From Sulfurovum sp. (lineage in GTDB: Bacteria; Campylobacterota; Campylobacteria; Campylobacterales; Sulfurovaceae), in NCBI GenBank assembly GCA_027049035.1, contig JALTVI010000073.1, forward strand, positions 62,001-126,000: DNA of 64,000 nucleotides, written 5' to 3'. Both the position numbers and the translations under genes were made by a program. Below are positions 25,780 to 34,558 of this stretch, piece by piece (the stretch's first letter is position 1; every line of letters begins with the position of its first letter). Below the pieces are notes generated by a model. The model saw only the letters and a program-made list of their open reading frames with translations. It searched no databases and was not told the DNA's origin.

Positions 25780-26895
25780 TTATTTTTTATTTAAGATAGC
25801 ATAGTCTTTGCATCCCGCAGCAAACCCACCATCACAAGCCTTGCCGAACAACTCTTTCGCCTTAAAATAATCCTGCTTCACACCCTCACCATGGTGATAC
25901 ATAAACCCAAGGTTAGCGCATCCCTTAGCAAACCCACCATCACAAGCCTTGTTAAACAACTTTTTCGCTTTAAAATAATCCTGCCTCACACCCTCACCAT
26001 TGTAATACATAAGCCCAAGGTTAGCGCATCCCTTAGCATCCCCACCATCACAAGCCTTACCATACAGCTCTTTTGCCTTAAAAATATCCTGCCTCACACC
26101 CTCACCATTGTAATACATAAGCCCAAGGCTATAGCATCCCACAGCATTCCCTCCATCACAAGCCTTACCAAGCAACTCTTTCGCCTTAAAAATATTCTGC
26201 CTCACACCCTCACCATGGTAATACATGACCCCAAGGATAGCGCATCCCACAGCATTCCCTCCATCACAAGCCTTACCAAGCAGCTCTTTCGCCTTAAAAA
26301 TATTCTGCCTCACGCCCTCACCTTTGTAATACATAAGCCCAAGGCTATAACATCCCTTGGCGTCCCCACCATCACAAGCCTTACCATACAGCTCTTTTGC
26401 CTTAAAAATATCCTGCTTTACACCTTGACCTTTGTAATATAAAACCCCAAGGCTATAACATCCCATAGCATTCCCACCATCACAAGCCTTACCATACAGC
26501 TCTTTTGCCTTAAAATAATCCTGCTTCGCGCCCTCACCTTTGTAATACATAAACCCAAGGTTAGTGCATCCCACAGCAATCCCACCATCACAAGCCTTGC
26601 CGAACAACTCTTTCGCCTTAAAAGTATCCTTCTTCACGCCATCACCTTTGTAATACATAAACCCAAGGCTATAACATCCCTTAGTGTCCCCACCATCACA
26701 AGCCTTACCAAGCAGCTCTTTTGCCTTAAAATAATCCTGCTTTACGCCTTGACCATCGTAATACATAAGCCCAAGGCTATAACATCCCTTAGTGTCCCCA
26801 CCATCACAAGCCTTTTTATTCTCTTTAAAAGTATAGGCATTTAAAGACACGCTTATTCCAAGTAATATCATGAATACTATTAGTGTTTTTTTCAT
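25780..26895 (-). CDS. secreted Sel1-repeat (Hcp-like cysteine-rich) protein
   Basis: 371 residues: signal peptide (MKKTLIVFMILLGISVSLNA), then nine 36-residue Sel1 units and a partial tenth. Each unit begins ACDGG and has two cysteines eight residues apart (ACDGGxxxGC), as in the disulfide-pinned Helicobacter cysteine-rich proteins. It is probably periplasmic or secreted and a protein-binding scaffold. The repeats are also nearly identical at DNA level (108-base period), so copy number may change by recombination. AT-richer than its neighbours. Confidence 0.9.
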   Translation of the reverse strand: MKKTLIVFMILLGISVSLNAYTFKENKKACDGGDTKGCYSLGLMYYDGQGVKQDYFKAKELLGKACDGGDTKGCYSLGFMYYKGDGVKKDTFKAKELFGKACDGGIAVGCTNLGFMYYKGEGAKQDYFKAKELYGKACDGGNAMGCYSLGVLYYKGQGVKQDIFKAKELYGKACDGGDAKGCYSLGLMYYKGEGVRQNIFKAKELLGKACDGGNAVGCAILGVMYYHGEGVRQNIFKAKELLGKACDGGNAVGCYSLGLMYYNGEGVRQDIFKAKELYGKACDGGDAKGCANLGLMYYNGEGVRQDYFKAKKLFNKACDGGFAKGCANLGFMYHHGEGVKQDYFKAKELFGKACDGGFAAGCKDYAILNKK

Positions 26896-27056
26896 TTTGT
26901 TTCCTTTATATTTGTAATATTGGGTATATTGTATATTAATTTAGAAATAAAGTTAAGGGAATTTTGAAAATATTTTTCTCTCCAAAATGCTTAGTTTATT
27001 AACATAAGACCTGATTCTATCAACAAAATCAACCTCTTAATCCAAACTACTAACGT
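26896..27056. other. spacer upstream of the Sel1 gene
   Basis: Very AT-rich. On the minus strand TATACAAT-like boxes near 26920-26935 are candidate promoters for the Sel1 gene. Nothing else seen. Confidence 0.35.
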
Positions 27057-27788
27057 TTAAAACCCTGCATTCGGGTCGAACCCGAACCCCCCGCCACCAA
27101 AGTCCGGCGTACCGAAGCTCTGTGAGCTGAAGCTTGGGTTGCTGTGGCCATGCTTGACCGACTCTGCGCGAAGCATCGTAATGTCCATTTTGGGGTCTAT
27201 GCCTTTGGGGCAGACGGCTGTACATTCGCCGCAGAGGGTACAGTCCCACACGCCGTTTTGCTGTACGGCATCAACAATGCTTTTGGGTTCGCCTTCACGT
27301 TTGTCCACAGTGTAGCGGTAGGCGCGTGTGAGGGCGAACGGCCCGAGGAAGTCGGGATTGACGGCAAAGACGGGGCAGGCGGAGTAGCAGCTGTCGCAGA
27401 GAATGCAGTCTGTCTGCTTCTCTGTCAGGTGCTCCTCTTTGGGGGTGAGTGCCGCTTCGGTGTAGCTGTGCAGCCAGGTTTGCCCCCTTTTGAGAGTGGT
27501 TTTGGCACCGCTTTTGTCGACCTTGAGGTCACGCAGTACGGGGTGGTACTGCAGCGGTTCAACGACATCTCCGGGTTTGACCTTGTAGGAACAGGCAAGC
27601 TCCTCCCTGCCGTTGACGCGCACTGCACAGGTGCCGCAGACAGAGGCACGGCATCCCGCGGAGAAGGTCAGGGTGGCATCCTGAGTCTCCTTGATGTAGA
27701 CAAGGGCACTCAGAAGCGGTATCTCACCTGCAGGAAGCCTGTAGTTCTGGTGGGTGCCCGTTTCGCTTCTCAGAATGGAAATGATCAT
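27057..27788 (-). CDS. fumarate reductase/succinate dehydrogenase iron-sulfur subunit
   Basis: 243 residues. The N-terminal ferredoxin domain has CRASVCGTC plus a later Cys for the [2Fe-2S] cluster. The C-terminal domain has two full CxxCxxCxxxCP motifs (CILCDSCYSACP and CTLCGECTAVCP), predicting two [4Fe-4S] clusters instead of the usual [4Fe-4S] plus [3Fe-4S]. The ending is a glycine/phenylalanine-rich tail (GGGGFGFDPNAGF) I have not seen in the family. ATG overlaps the flavoprotein stop (ATGA). No membrane anchor gene follows. Confidence 0.88.
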   Translation of the reverse strand: MIISILRSETGTHQNYRLPAGEIPLLSALVYIKETQDATLTFSAGCRASVCGTCAVRVNGREELACSYKVKPGDVVEPLQYHPVLRDLKVDKSGAKTTLKRGQTWLHSYTEAALTPKEEHLTEKQTDCILCDSCYSACPVFAVNPDFLGPFALTRAYRYTVDKREGEPKSIVDAVQQNGVWDCTLCGECTAVCPKGIDPKMDITMLRAESVKHGHSNPSFSSQSFGTPDFGGGGFGFDPNAGF

Positions 27789-29404
27789 GCTGTCTCCTTC
27801 TTCCATTGTAGAACAATATGTTTCTTGAAGGCATCGCTCTCCTCTTCGAACCCGACTTTAAAGTGGGCCCCGCGGCTTTCATCGCGGGCTATGGCTGCTG
27901 AGATGATGGCGGGTGCCAGAAGCAGGGCATTTTTGAACTCGAGGAGTTCGATGAGGTTCTGGTTGTTGTTTCTGCTTTTGTCGCCGATACCCATCTGCTT
28001 CTGGGCCACCTGCATGGCGATAACCTCCTCAAGCGCTTCGTTGAGCTGATTGTTTTCTCTGACAATCCCCACTTTTTCATAAAAGAGTTCGCCCAGCTTC
28101 TCCCGGTAGGTGTAGAAGCTCTCGCCACTCTCCTGTGCAAAAAGTGCTTTGATGGCTGCTTCATCCTTGCTGCGCTGTGCATCGTCAGCCGGTTTGGAAC
28201 TGGCATAGACGGCATGCTTGAAGGCATTCTCACCCGCAAAACGCCCGAAAGCGGTGATCTCGAGCAGGGAGTTGCCCCCAAGGCGGTTGGCGCCGTGCAC
28301 TTTGGCATTGGAGCATTCGCCTGCGGCAAAGCATCCTTTGATACCGTTTACCTCAAGGGCTCCGTCGACGTCGATGCCGCCCATGGAGTAGTGCGCGACG
28401 GGCTTGATGGGTATGAGTTCCTTTGCCGGGTCTACATGTTCGTGTATTTTGCAGAGTTCCACCTCCTGTGGCAGCAGCTCCATCAGTTTTGCTTCTCCTA
28501 AATGACGTACATCGAGAAAGACCCGCTGCCCCTCTTTCATCTGCATAAAGATCGCCCGTGCCACTTCATCGCGCGGCTTGAGTTCATCGACGAAGCGCTC
28601 CCCGGCTTCATTGACCAGGTATCCGCCTTCGCCCCTGGCACTCTCGGAGACCAGGATGCAGGAGTGTTTGAGCGCGGTAGGGTGAAACTGCACGAACTCC
28701 ATGTCACTCACCGCACCGCCTGCACGCAGCACCGCGGCAATCCCGTCACCGGTGGCACCATACATGTTGGTGGTGAAACCGTGGTAGATGCTGCCGTAGC
28801 CTCCCGTAGCGATGACGACCGATTTGGCATCGACCTGTTTGACCTCTCCGCTTCGTATATCGAGAAAGGTGGCACCCTTGACGGTATCATCGGGTACGAT
28901 GAGGTTGAGCAGAAAGTGCTCATCGAGAAAATCGACACCCTCTTTCAGGCAGGTGTCATAAAGGGTATGCAGCAGCTTCAGCCCCGTATAGTCCTGGGCA
29001 TAGCAGGCGCGTTTGGCGGAGGCGCCGCCCATTTGGCGCTGGGCGATAGAGCGGGTAGCGGGTAGCGGGTAGCGGGTAGAATCGTTTTCTCTCTCTAGTC
29101 TGGAAAAGGGCATACCGAGGGTTTCGAGCCATTCGATAGTTTTTGGGGCATCGGCGCACATCTGACGGACCATATCCTCATCGCAGAGGCCGTGGGCGGA
29201 CTTGATCGTGTCGGCGATATGCAGCGAGACATGGTCTTCTTCCACATTGCCAAGGGCGGCGTTCATCCCTCCCTGTGCCATGGAGGTTTGGGAGTTTGTG
29301 GGGTACATTTTGCCGACAACCAGTACCGATGCCCCTGCCTCCTTGGCGGCAAGTGCGGCACTGAGGCCGGCACCGCCGGAACCGATAACCAGCACATCTA
29401 CCAT
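27785..29404 (-). CDS. fumarate reductase/succinate dehydrogenase-type flavoprotein
   Basis: 539 residues. FAD-binding VIGSGGAGLSAALA at residue 6; active-site RGEGG and RDEVARAI near 245-265. At the place where SdhA/FrdA carry the histidine that binds FAD covalently (SHT..AQGG) this protein has Gln39 (NSQTSMAQGG), so the flavin should be non-covalent. Residues about 105-118 are an insert encoded by four TACCCGC heptamers. The direction, fumarate reduction or succinate oxidation, cannot be told from sequence. Start ATG after AGGAG, which lies in a hairpin. Confidence 0.88.
   Translation of the reverse strand: MVDVLVIGSGGAGLSAALAAKEAGASVLVVGKMYPTNSQTSMAQGGMNAALGNVEEDHVSLHIADTIKSAHGLCDEDMVRQMCADAPKTIEWLETLGMPFSRLERENDSTRYPLPATRSIAQRQMGGASAKRACYAQDYTGLKLLHTLYDTCLKEGVDFLDEHFLLNLIVPDDTVKGATFLDIRSGEVKQVDAKSVVIATGGYGSIYHGFTTNMYGATGDGIAAVLRAGGAVSDMEFVQFHPTALKHSCILVSESARGEGGYLVNEAGERFVDELKPRDEVARAIFMQMKEGQRVFLDVRHLGEAKLMELLPQEVELCKIHEHVDPAKELIPIKPVAHYSMGGIDVDGALEVNGIKGCFAAGECSNAKVHGANRLGGNSLLEITAFGRFAGENAFKHAVYASSKPADDAQRSKDEAAIKALFAQESGESFYTYREKLGELFYEKVGIVRENNQLNEALEEVIAMQVAQKQMGIGDKSRNNNQNLIELLEFKNALLLAPAIISAAIARDESRGAHFKVGFEEESDAFKKHIVLQWKKETA
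29051..29078. repeat. four perfect heptamers inside the flavoprotein gene
   Basis: GCGGGTA occurs four times without interruption (28 bases). It encodes part of the segment STRYPLPATR between the conserved GMPFSR and SIAQR. A change by one unit would shift the reading frame. Relatives usually have only a few residues between these motifs, so about 12 residues appear to be inserted. Confidence 0.8.
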
Positions 29405-29490
29405 GAAACACTCCTGTGGAGTGTTTTAAGTGAGGAGGTAGGAGGTAGGAGGTAGGAGTTTTGGTATGCGTTGCTTTGCAACGCTACTAT
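29404..29490 (+). repeat. type A heptamer element 4
   Basis: Palindrome AAACACTCC-TGT-GGAGTGTTT (29406-29426) directly before the flavoprotein ATG, holding its ribosome binding site; heptamers AAGTGAG then three GAGGTAG (29428-29455); partial GAGTTTT; then GGTATGC with hairpin GCGTTGC-TTT-GCAACGC (29468-29484). Confidence 0.75.
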
Positions 29491-29506
29491 CATATTTTGG
29501 CTCATC

Positions 29507-30451
29507 TTACTTTGTGTTCTCCAGATAGGTTTTGATGTTCTCTACGATGCCCTGCAGCAGGCGTTTTCTCGATTCGATGCTGGTCCAGGCGATATGCGGG
29601 GTGATGAGCAGGCGCTCTTTGTGTTCAACCTGCATCAGACGGCTCTCCATATCGATGGGTTCCTTTTCAAGTACATCCAGTCCGGCGTAGATCTCTCTGC
29701 GGTCGAGTTCGTAGGCAAGGTCGGTCTCGTTGACGATACCGCCTCTGCCAAGGTTGAGAAGAATGGCTTTCTCTTTGAGCATAGGCAGGTTCACTTCGTT
29801 GATCAGACCGTAGGTGCGGTCGGTCAGGGGTGCGTGGATGGAGATGACATCGCTGGTGCTCAGCAGCACATCGAGCGGCTGGTGGATGTAGGGGTGGCCG
29901 GTGTTCTCTCCGCTGGTGGAGTGGTAGGTGACCGCAGCACCGAACGCGGTAGCAACTTTGGCTACCTCCTGCCCGATGGCACCCATACCGATGATACCCC
30001 ACTTCCTTCCCCGCAGTTCATGAAACGGGTGGGTGAGGTCGGTAAAGAGCCCGGACATGCTCCATACCCCTGTCTGGACCGCGGCATCATAGTATTTGAG
30101 ATGTTCCATCAGGTAGAAGAGCATCGCAAAGGTGTGCTGCACTACAGATGGCGTGGAGTAGCCTGCAACATTCTTGACGACGATGCCAAGTGCCTGTGCT
30201 GCTTCAAGGTCGACATTGTTCATACCTGTCGCTGCAATACAGACAAGCTCCAGGTGCGGCGCCTGCGCCATTATCTCTTTAGTGAGCACGACTTTGTTGC
30301 TGATGACGATATGCGCGTTACGGATCGCCTCTGCGGTCTCGTCGGGCAGGGTGTTTTTGTATTGGGTGACATCTCCGAAGCGTTCGAGCACACTCAGGTC
30401 GAGGTCGGCTCCCAGGGTTTCGGTATCGAGTATGACGATCTGTCTGCGCAT
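29507..30451 (-). CDS. D-2-hydroxyacid dehydrogenase (glycerate dehydrogenase type)
   Basis: 314 residues, NAD-dependent 2-hydroxyacid dehydrogenase fold. The nucleotide site GIIGMGAIGQEVAK is near residue 148. NLGRGGIVNE carries the active-site Arg, EKEP the Glu, and ITPHIAW the catalytic His. Closest in feel to hydroxypyruvate/glycerate dehydrogenases, but the substrate is uncertain. One base separates it from yjbQ upstream. Confidence 0.88.
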   Translation of the reverse strand: MRRQIVILDTETLGADLDLSVLERFGDVTQYKNTLPDETAEAIRNAHIVISNKVVLTKEIMAQAPHLELVCIAATGMNNVDLEAAQALGIVVKNVAGYSTPSVVQHTFAMLFYLMEHLKYYDAAVQTGVWSMSGLFTDLTHPFHELRGRKWGIIGMGAIGQEVAKVATAFGAAVTYHSTSGENTGHPYIHQPLDVLLSTSDVISIHAPLTDRTYGLINEVNLPMLKEKAILLNLGRGGIVNETDLAYELDRREIYAGLDVLEKEPIDMESRLMQVEHKERLLITPHIAWTSIESRKRLLQGIVENIKTYLENTK

Positions 30452-30452
30452 A

Positions 30453-30869
30453 TCATGCTCCTTGCAGTGTAATGATGAGTTTTCGGCTTCCGGCGTAGTT
30501 GCGGTGTTCGCAAAGGTAGATCCCCTGCCATATGCCTAAGTTTAGTTTACCGTGTGTAAGGGGAATTGTCAATTCGGTGCCAAGCAGCATGTTCTTCAGA
30601 TGGGCGGGCATATCGTCGCTGCCCTCCAGGGTATGCTCAAAACGGGGATAGCTTTCGGGGATGAGATCATTCAGAAAGGTCTCCGCATCGCTGCGTACGG
30701 TCGGATCGGCATTTTCGTTCAGACAGAGCGAAGCGCTCGTGTGCTGCAAAAAGAGGTGAGCCAGGCCGGTCTGCACACTGCCATCAAACAGCGCCTCCAC
30801 CTTTGCGGTAATCAGGTGCATGCCGCGTGGCATCGGAGGGAGGGAGAGGGTGTACTGTTTAACGGTCAT
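30453..30869 (-). CDS. yjbQ: YjbQ family protein
   Basis: 138 residues of the UPF0047/YjbQ family, with [18 protein letters not shown], the ERF-like [15 protein letters not shown] segment and [12 protein letters not shown], all family hallmarks. E. coli YjbQ has weak thiamine phosphate synthase activity; the natural role is unknown. Its ATG overlaps the purT end by 11 bases. Confidence 0.88.
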   Translation of the reverse strand: MTVKQYTLSLPPMPRGMHLITAKVEALFDGSVQTGLAHLFLQHTSASLCLNENADPTVRSDAETFLNDLIPESYPRFEHTLEGSDDMPAHLKNMLLGTELTIPLTHGKLNLGIWQGIYLCEHRNYAGSRKLIITLQGA

Positions 30870-32025
30870 CGATACGCGATACGATATCGGTCGCTTTGGC
30901 TTTGGCAGCTTCTACATCCTCATCGAGCACGAGGCTTACAGCCATACGTCGGCCCACATGTGATTCGGGCTTACCGAAGACACGCACGAAGCTCTTTTCG
31001 TCAAAGGCGTCATCGGGGATCTCCAGTACCGGTGCATGGCTCTCGTGCTTTGCCTTGTAGGCACCGCAGGCACCTGCACCGTAGGTGGTAAAGGCCAGCG
31101 GCAGCCCCAGTACGGCACGCACATGCAGGGCAAATTCGCTCTGGCTCTGGGTGATGAGAGTGACCATGCCGGTATCGTGCGGGCGCGGGGAGAGTTCGGA
31201 GAAGTAGACCTCTTCGCCCTTGACAAAGAATTCCACGCCGAAGATACCGCGACCGCCAAGGCCGTCGGTAACCGCTTTGGCGATCTCTTTGGCTTTTTGT
31301 AGTGCTGCGTCACTCATTGTCATCGGCTGCCAGGAGAGGATGAAATCACCGTCCTGCTGGATGTGGCCTATGGGGTCGCAGAAGACCGTACCGGTTTCGT
31401 TGCGCACGGTAAGCAGGGTGATCTCGTAGTCGAAAGGAATAAACTCTTCGACGATCAGTTCGCTCGCATCGCCGCGCGCCTCCTTGGCGATCTCCCACGA
31501 TTTTTCGATGTCATCAGGGGTTTTGGCGATGCTCTGTCCATGTCCTGAAGAACTCATTACCGGCTTGATGACGCACGGAAAGCCCATGCGCTCCGCCGCA
31601 GCCTTAAGCCCCTCCAGCGAGGTGACAAACTCATACTTTGAGGTCTTCAGCCCAAGCTCTTCTGCGGCAAAGACACGGATGTTCTTTCGGTTCATCGTCT
31701 TGTTGACCGCTTCTGCGTTGGGGATAACATGGTAGCCGCGCTTTTCCGCTTCAAAGAGTGCGGTGATGGAGATAGCTTCCACTTCGGGCAGAATGTAGCT
31801 TGGCTTCTCTTTTTCGATGAGTTCGAGTACAGCTGCTTCGTTTTGCATGTCGATGGCGTAGCTTCGGTTGGCTACCAGGTGGGCTGGCGCGTTTTCATAC
31901 TTGTCTACGGCGATCACTTCGATGCCAAGGCGCTGTGCTTCGATGGCGACCTCTTTGCCAAGCTCTCCGGAGCCAAGCAGCATGATCTTTGTGCTGTTTT
32001 GTTGCAGGGGTGCGGTAAATGTCAT
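30859..32025 (-). CDS. purT: formate-dependent phosphoribosylglycinamide formyltransferase
   Basis: 388 residues, ATP-grasp enzyme that formylates GAR using formate and ATP in purine synthesis. N-terminal [20 protein letters not shown], the ATP-grasp segment [16 protein letters not shown] near residue 158 and [14 protein letters not shown] near 285 are family signatures. The folate-dependent enzyme purN lies 2 kb away, so the cell has both routes for the same step. Confidence 0.95.
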   Translation of the reverse strand: MTFTAPLQQNSTKIMLLGSGELGKEVAIEAQRLGIEVIAVDKYENAPAHLVANRSYAIDMQNEAAVLELIEKEKPSYILPEVEAISITALFEAEKRGYHVIPNAEAVNKTMNRKNIRVFAAEELGLKTSKYEFVTSLEGLKAAAERMGFPCVIKPVMSSSGHGQSIAKTPDDIEKSWEIAKEARGDASELIVEEFIPFDYEITLLTVRNETGTVFCDPIGHIQQDGDFILSWQPMTMSDAALQKAKEIAKAVTDGLGGRGIFGVEFFVKGEEVYFSELSPRPHDTGMVTLITQSQSEFALHVRAVLGLPLAFTTYGAGACGAYKAKHESHAPVLEIPDDAFDEKSFVRVFGKPESHVGRRMAVSLVLDEDVEAAKAKATDIVSRIDDR

Positions 32026-32074
32026 GGTATACCCTTTGAAAAATAGATGGAGCTATTTTATCGAAAAGTTGGCT

Positions 32075-32172
32075 AAGGTGTAATGAGTTTTGGGGAAAGT
32101 TTGGGTGTGGTAAGGTAAAAAGTCGCTTCGAGTGACAGGGCGAAAGCCCCGTCCAAGACCGGATTACAGTCT
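32075..32172 (-). terminator. double hairpin after rpsU
   Basis: On the minus strand, CAAGAC...GTCTTG (plus 32152-32172) includes the rpsU stop codon, and then a GGGC/GCCC stem closed by a four-base loop (plus GGGCGAAAGCCC, about 32139-32150) follows, with a T-run (CTTTTTACC) further on. Likely the end of rpsU transcription. Confidence 0.5.
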
Positions 32173-32376
32173 TGACTCGTATCTTCTGAGCATGAAGAGT
32201 TTCTTGAGGATCTTTTTGCGGGTAGCGATCTTCTCTTTCTTTCTTCTTTCAGTCGGCTTCTCGTAGTACTGTCGCGCTCTGGCTTCAGTGACGATGAGGT
32301 TTCTGTCGCACTGTCTTTTGAATTTTCTGTACGCGTCATCAAAAGAGTCACGTGGTGTAAGCTTGATTCCTGGCAT
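32164..32376 (-). CDS. rpsU: 30S ribosomal protein S21
   Basis: 70 residues, basic, with the start [20 protein letters not shown] and the Lys/Arg-rich C-terminal helix of S21. It is a late-binding small-subunit protein that affects mRNA binding. It stands alone; purT lies 138 bases downstream on the same strand behind a double hairpin. Confidence 0.94.
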   Translation of the reverse strand: MPGIKLTPRDSFDDAYRKFKRQCDRNLIVTEARARQYYEKPTERRKKEKIATRKKILKKLFMLRRYESRL

Positions 32377-32541
32377 TAAGGCTCACCCCCTTCCTGTTCA
32401 AAATTTCTCCGTGCAGTGATGCAGGAGAGGAAACAAAGTGGCGAATTATAGCGCAATTTTTTTAAGATTTTCCGATATGGCTGCAAGAGTGCTCTATTTT
32501 TGGTATGATAATAAAAGAACTTCCCTAAAAGCGAGGCTGCA
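32377..32541. promoter_or_regulatory. divergent spacer rpsU/nnrDE
   Basis: 165 bases between divergent genes. Plus strand TATGAT at about 32504-32509 may be the nnrDE -10. AT-rich stretches near 32450-32465 may serve rpsU. Confidence 0.35.
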
Positions 32542-33951
32542 ATGCAGAGACTTTTTCAATCGTGTTACGAGATGGACAGACGCTGTTACGAAGCGTACGG
32601 GCTGAGTGAAGATATTTTGATGGAGCATGCCGCAAGAGGGATGGCCGAAGCGATCAGAGAGCGGTTTGAAAAGGGCGCTTCGGTTTTCATCGCCTGCGGT
32701 CCCGGCAACAACGGCGGCGACGGGCTGGTGCTGGCACGCCAGCTTCACGGCGACTACCATGTGTCGGTTTTTCTGCCGATGGGAGCGAAATCGCCGATGG
32801 CAAAACTCCAGCTTGAACGCGCTCTAAAGATTGGCATAACGCCCTGCGAGGAGGTGGAAGATGCCGATGTGGTCGTCGACGCGCTCTTTGGCGCGGGGCT
32901 CAACCGTGAGCTTGACGATACCACGCAGAAGCTGCTGCACAAACTCAATGCACTTAAAGGCTTCAAACTTGCCTGCGATGTGCCGACCGGTGTGGGGAGT
33001 GACGGCAGACTGATGCCCTTTGCATTCGAGGCGGAGCTTACGGTGACGATGGGCGCGCTCAAAGAGGCGCTCTATCTTGACGCGGCAAAAGATGCGGTAG
33101 GAGAGATCCTCTGTGTGGACCTTGGCGTAGCACGCGAAAAGTATGAAATGCCCAGCCGTGCCTTTGTGCTTGAAGCGGATGACCTCAGGCTGCCTTCCCG
33201 CCGCAAAGCCGATGCGCACAAGGGCACCTTCGGCCATGCAGCGTTGCTCTGCGGAGAGAAAGAGGGGGCGGGTATCATCGCCGCCACGGCGGCCAGCCGC
33301 TTTGGCGCAGGGCTGACGACGCTAGTGGTGCATGAAAAAGTTTCCCCGCCGCCCTTTTTGATGCACGCTACCGATGTACCTCATACCGCTACGGCGATGG
33401 CAGTAGGCATGGGGCTTGGCAACCACTTCGAAGCGGAGTTTTTGCAAAAACAGGTGATATCAAGCCACCTTCCCATAGTACTGGATGCCGATGCCTTCTA
33501 CTCGGAGGCGCTGCTTGGTATTTTGGAGCAGAAAGCGCGCGAAGTGGTCATCACCCCGCACCCCAAAGAGTTTACCGTGCTGTGGGAGAAACTCACAGGC
33601 GAAAAGCTCAGTGTCGAAGAGGTGCAGCAGCACCGCTTTGAGGTGGTACGCCGCTTCAACGCCCACTATCTGCACGTGACACTGCTGCTCAAAGGGGCCA
33701 ATATGCTTATTGCCCAGGAGGAGCAGCTTTTTGTCAACCCGCTTGGCACTTCGGTGCTGAGCAAAGGGGGCAGCGGTGATGTGCTCTCGGGGCTCATCGT
33801 CTCCCTGCTGGCACAAGGTTACACCGGGCTTGATGCAGCCATTCACGGCTCACTGGCACTGACTGCAGCAGCGGATCGATTTGAGGGAGCAAGCTATGCG
33901 CTGCTGCCCACGGATTTGATAGATGCTGTGGCGGGTTTAGAGCAAAAGTAG
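32542..33951 (+). CDS. nnr: bifunctional NAD(P)H-hydrate epimerase/dehydratase
   Basis: 469 residues. The N-terminal epimerase domain (about 1-200) has CGPGNNGGDGLVLARQL, and the C-terminal ADP/ATP-dependent dehydratase domain has VVITPHPKEF and SKGGSGDVLSGLI. It repairs hydrated NADH and NADPH. ATG follows GAGG. Last base of the stop is 31 bases before purN. Confidence 0.93.
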   Translation: MQRLFQSCYEMDRRCYEAYGLSEDILMEHAARGMAEAIRERFEKGASVFIACGPGNNGGDGLVLARQLHGDYHVSVFLPMGAKSPMAKLQLERALKIGITPCEEVEDADVVVDALFGAGLNRELDDTTQKLLHKLNALKGFKLACDVPTGVGSDGRLMPFAFEAELTVTMGALKEALYLDAAKDAVGEILCVDLGVAREKYEMPSRAFVLEADDLRLPSRRKADAHKGTFGHAALLCGEKEGAGIIAATAASRFGAGLTTLVVHEKVSPPPFLMHATDVPHTATAMAVGMGLGNHFEAEFLQKQVISSHLPIVLDADAFYSEALLGILEQKAREVVITPHPKEFTVLWEKLTGEKLSVEEVQQHRFEVVRRFNAHYLHVTLLLKGANMLIAQEEQLFVNPLGTSVLSKGGSGDVLSGLIVSLLAQGYTGLDAAIHGSLALTAAADRFEGASYALLPTDLIDAVAGLEQK

Positions 33952-33982
33952 AGTACAATAGCATTAAAAAAAGGCTTTCAGT

Positions 33983-34558
33983 GTGGCAGCAGAAAAACGT
34001 ATTGCGGTACTTTTCAGTGGTAAGGGAACCAATTTTGCATATATCGTTGAAAGGCTGCACAAAGTACATCTGGAGGTAGCGGTTGCGCTAACGAACAACC
34101 CGAATGCCGAAGGAACAGCTGTCGCCAAAGCAGCCGGCATACCGTTGGAGATTGTTGATGCAAAGCAGTTTGATAGCCGCGAAGCGTTCGATGAAGAAGT
34201 AGTACGTCGGCTAAAGCACTACCGGCCTGATTTGACGGTGCTTGCCGGCTTCATGCGTATTCTCACACCAACCTTTACCGATGCCATTCGTGCGATCAAT
34301 CTGCATCCCTCCCTACTGCCACGTCATAAGGGACTTCGCGCGATAGAACGAAGCTATGAGGATACATTTCCCGAAGGGGGTGTTTCGGTACACTGGGTCA
34401 CTTCCGAACTTGATGGCGGAGAGATCATCGTGCAAAAGAGGGTTGCCAAGGCGGGGCTTGATTTTGAAACGTATGAAAGCAAAATCCGGCAGATAGAAAA
34501 AGAGGCGCTGAGTGAAGCGATTTTACAGGTTTTAAAGGAGGCAGATGATGAAAAATGA
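33983..34558 (+). CDS. purN: phosphoribosylglycinamide formyltransferase (folate dependent)
   Basis: 191 residues. FSGKGTNF near residue 11 binds the phosphate, INLHPSLLPRHKG holds catalytic Asn/His, and VHWVTSELDGG completes the active site. Start is GTG at 33983 after AAGG; there is no ATG at the family start. A TACAAT at 33954-33959 is a likely -10. Redundant with purT at 31 kb. Confidence 0.93.
   Translation: MAAEKRIAVLFSGKGTNFAYIVERLHKVHLEVAVALTNNPNAEGTAVAKAAGIPLEIVDAKQFDSREAFDEEVVRRLKHYRPDLTVLAGFMRILTPTFTDAIRAINLHPSLLPRHKGLRAIERSYEDTFPEGGVSVHWVTSELDGGEIIVQKRVAKAGLDFETYESKIRQIEKEALSEAILQVLKEADDEK

Noticed and set aside
25891-26442. A 183-codon frame on the plus strand with regular repeats
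   Set aside because: Mirror image of the Sel1 repeats on the other strand.
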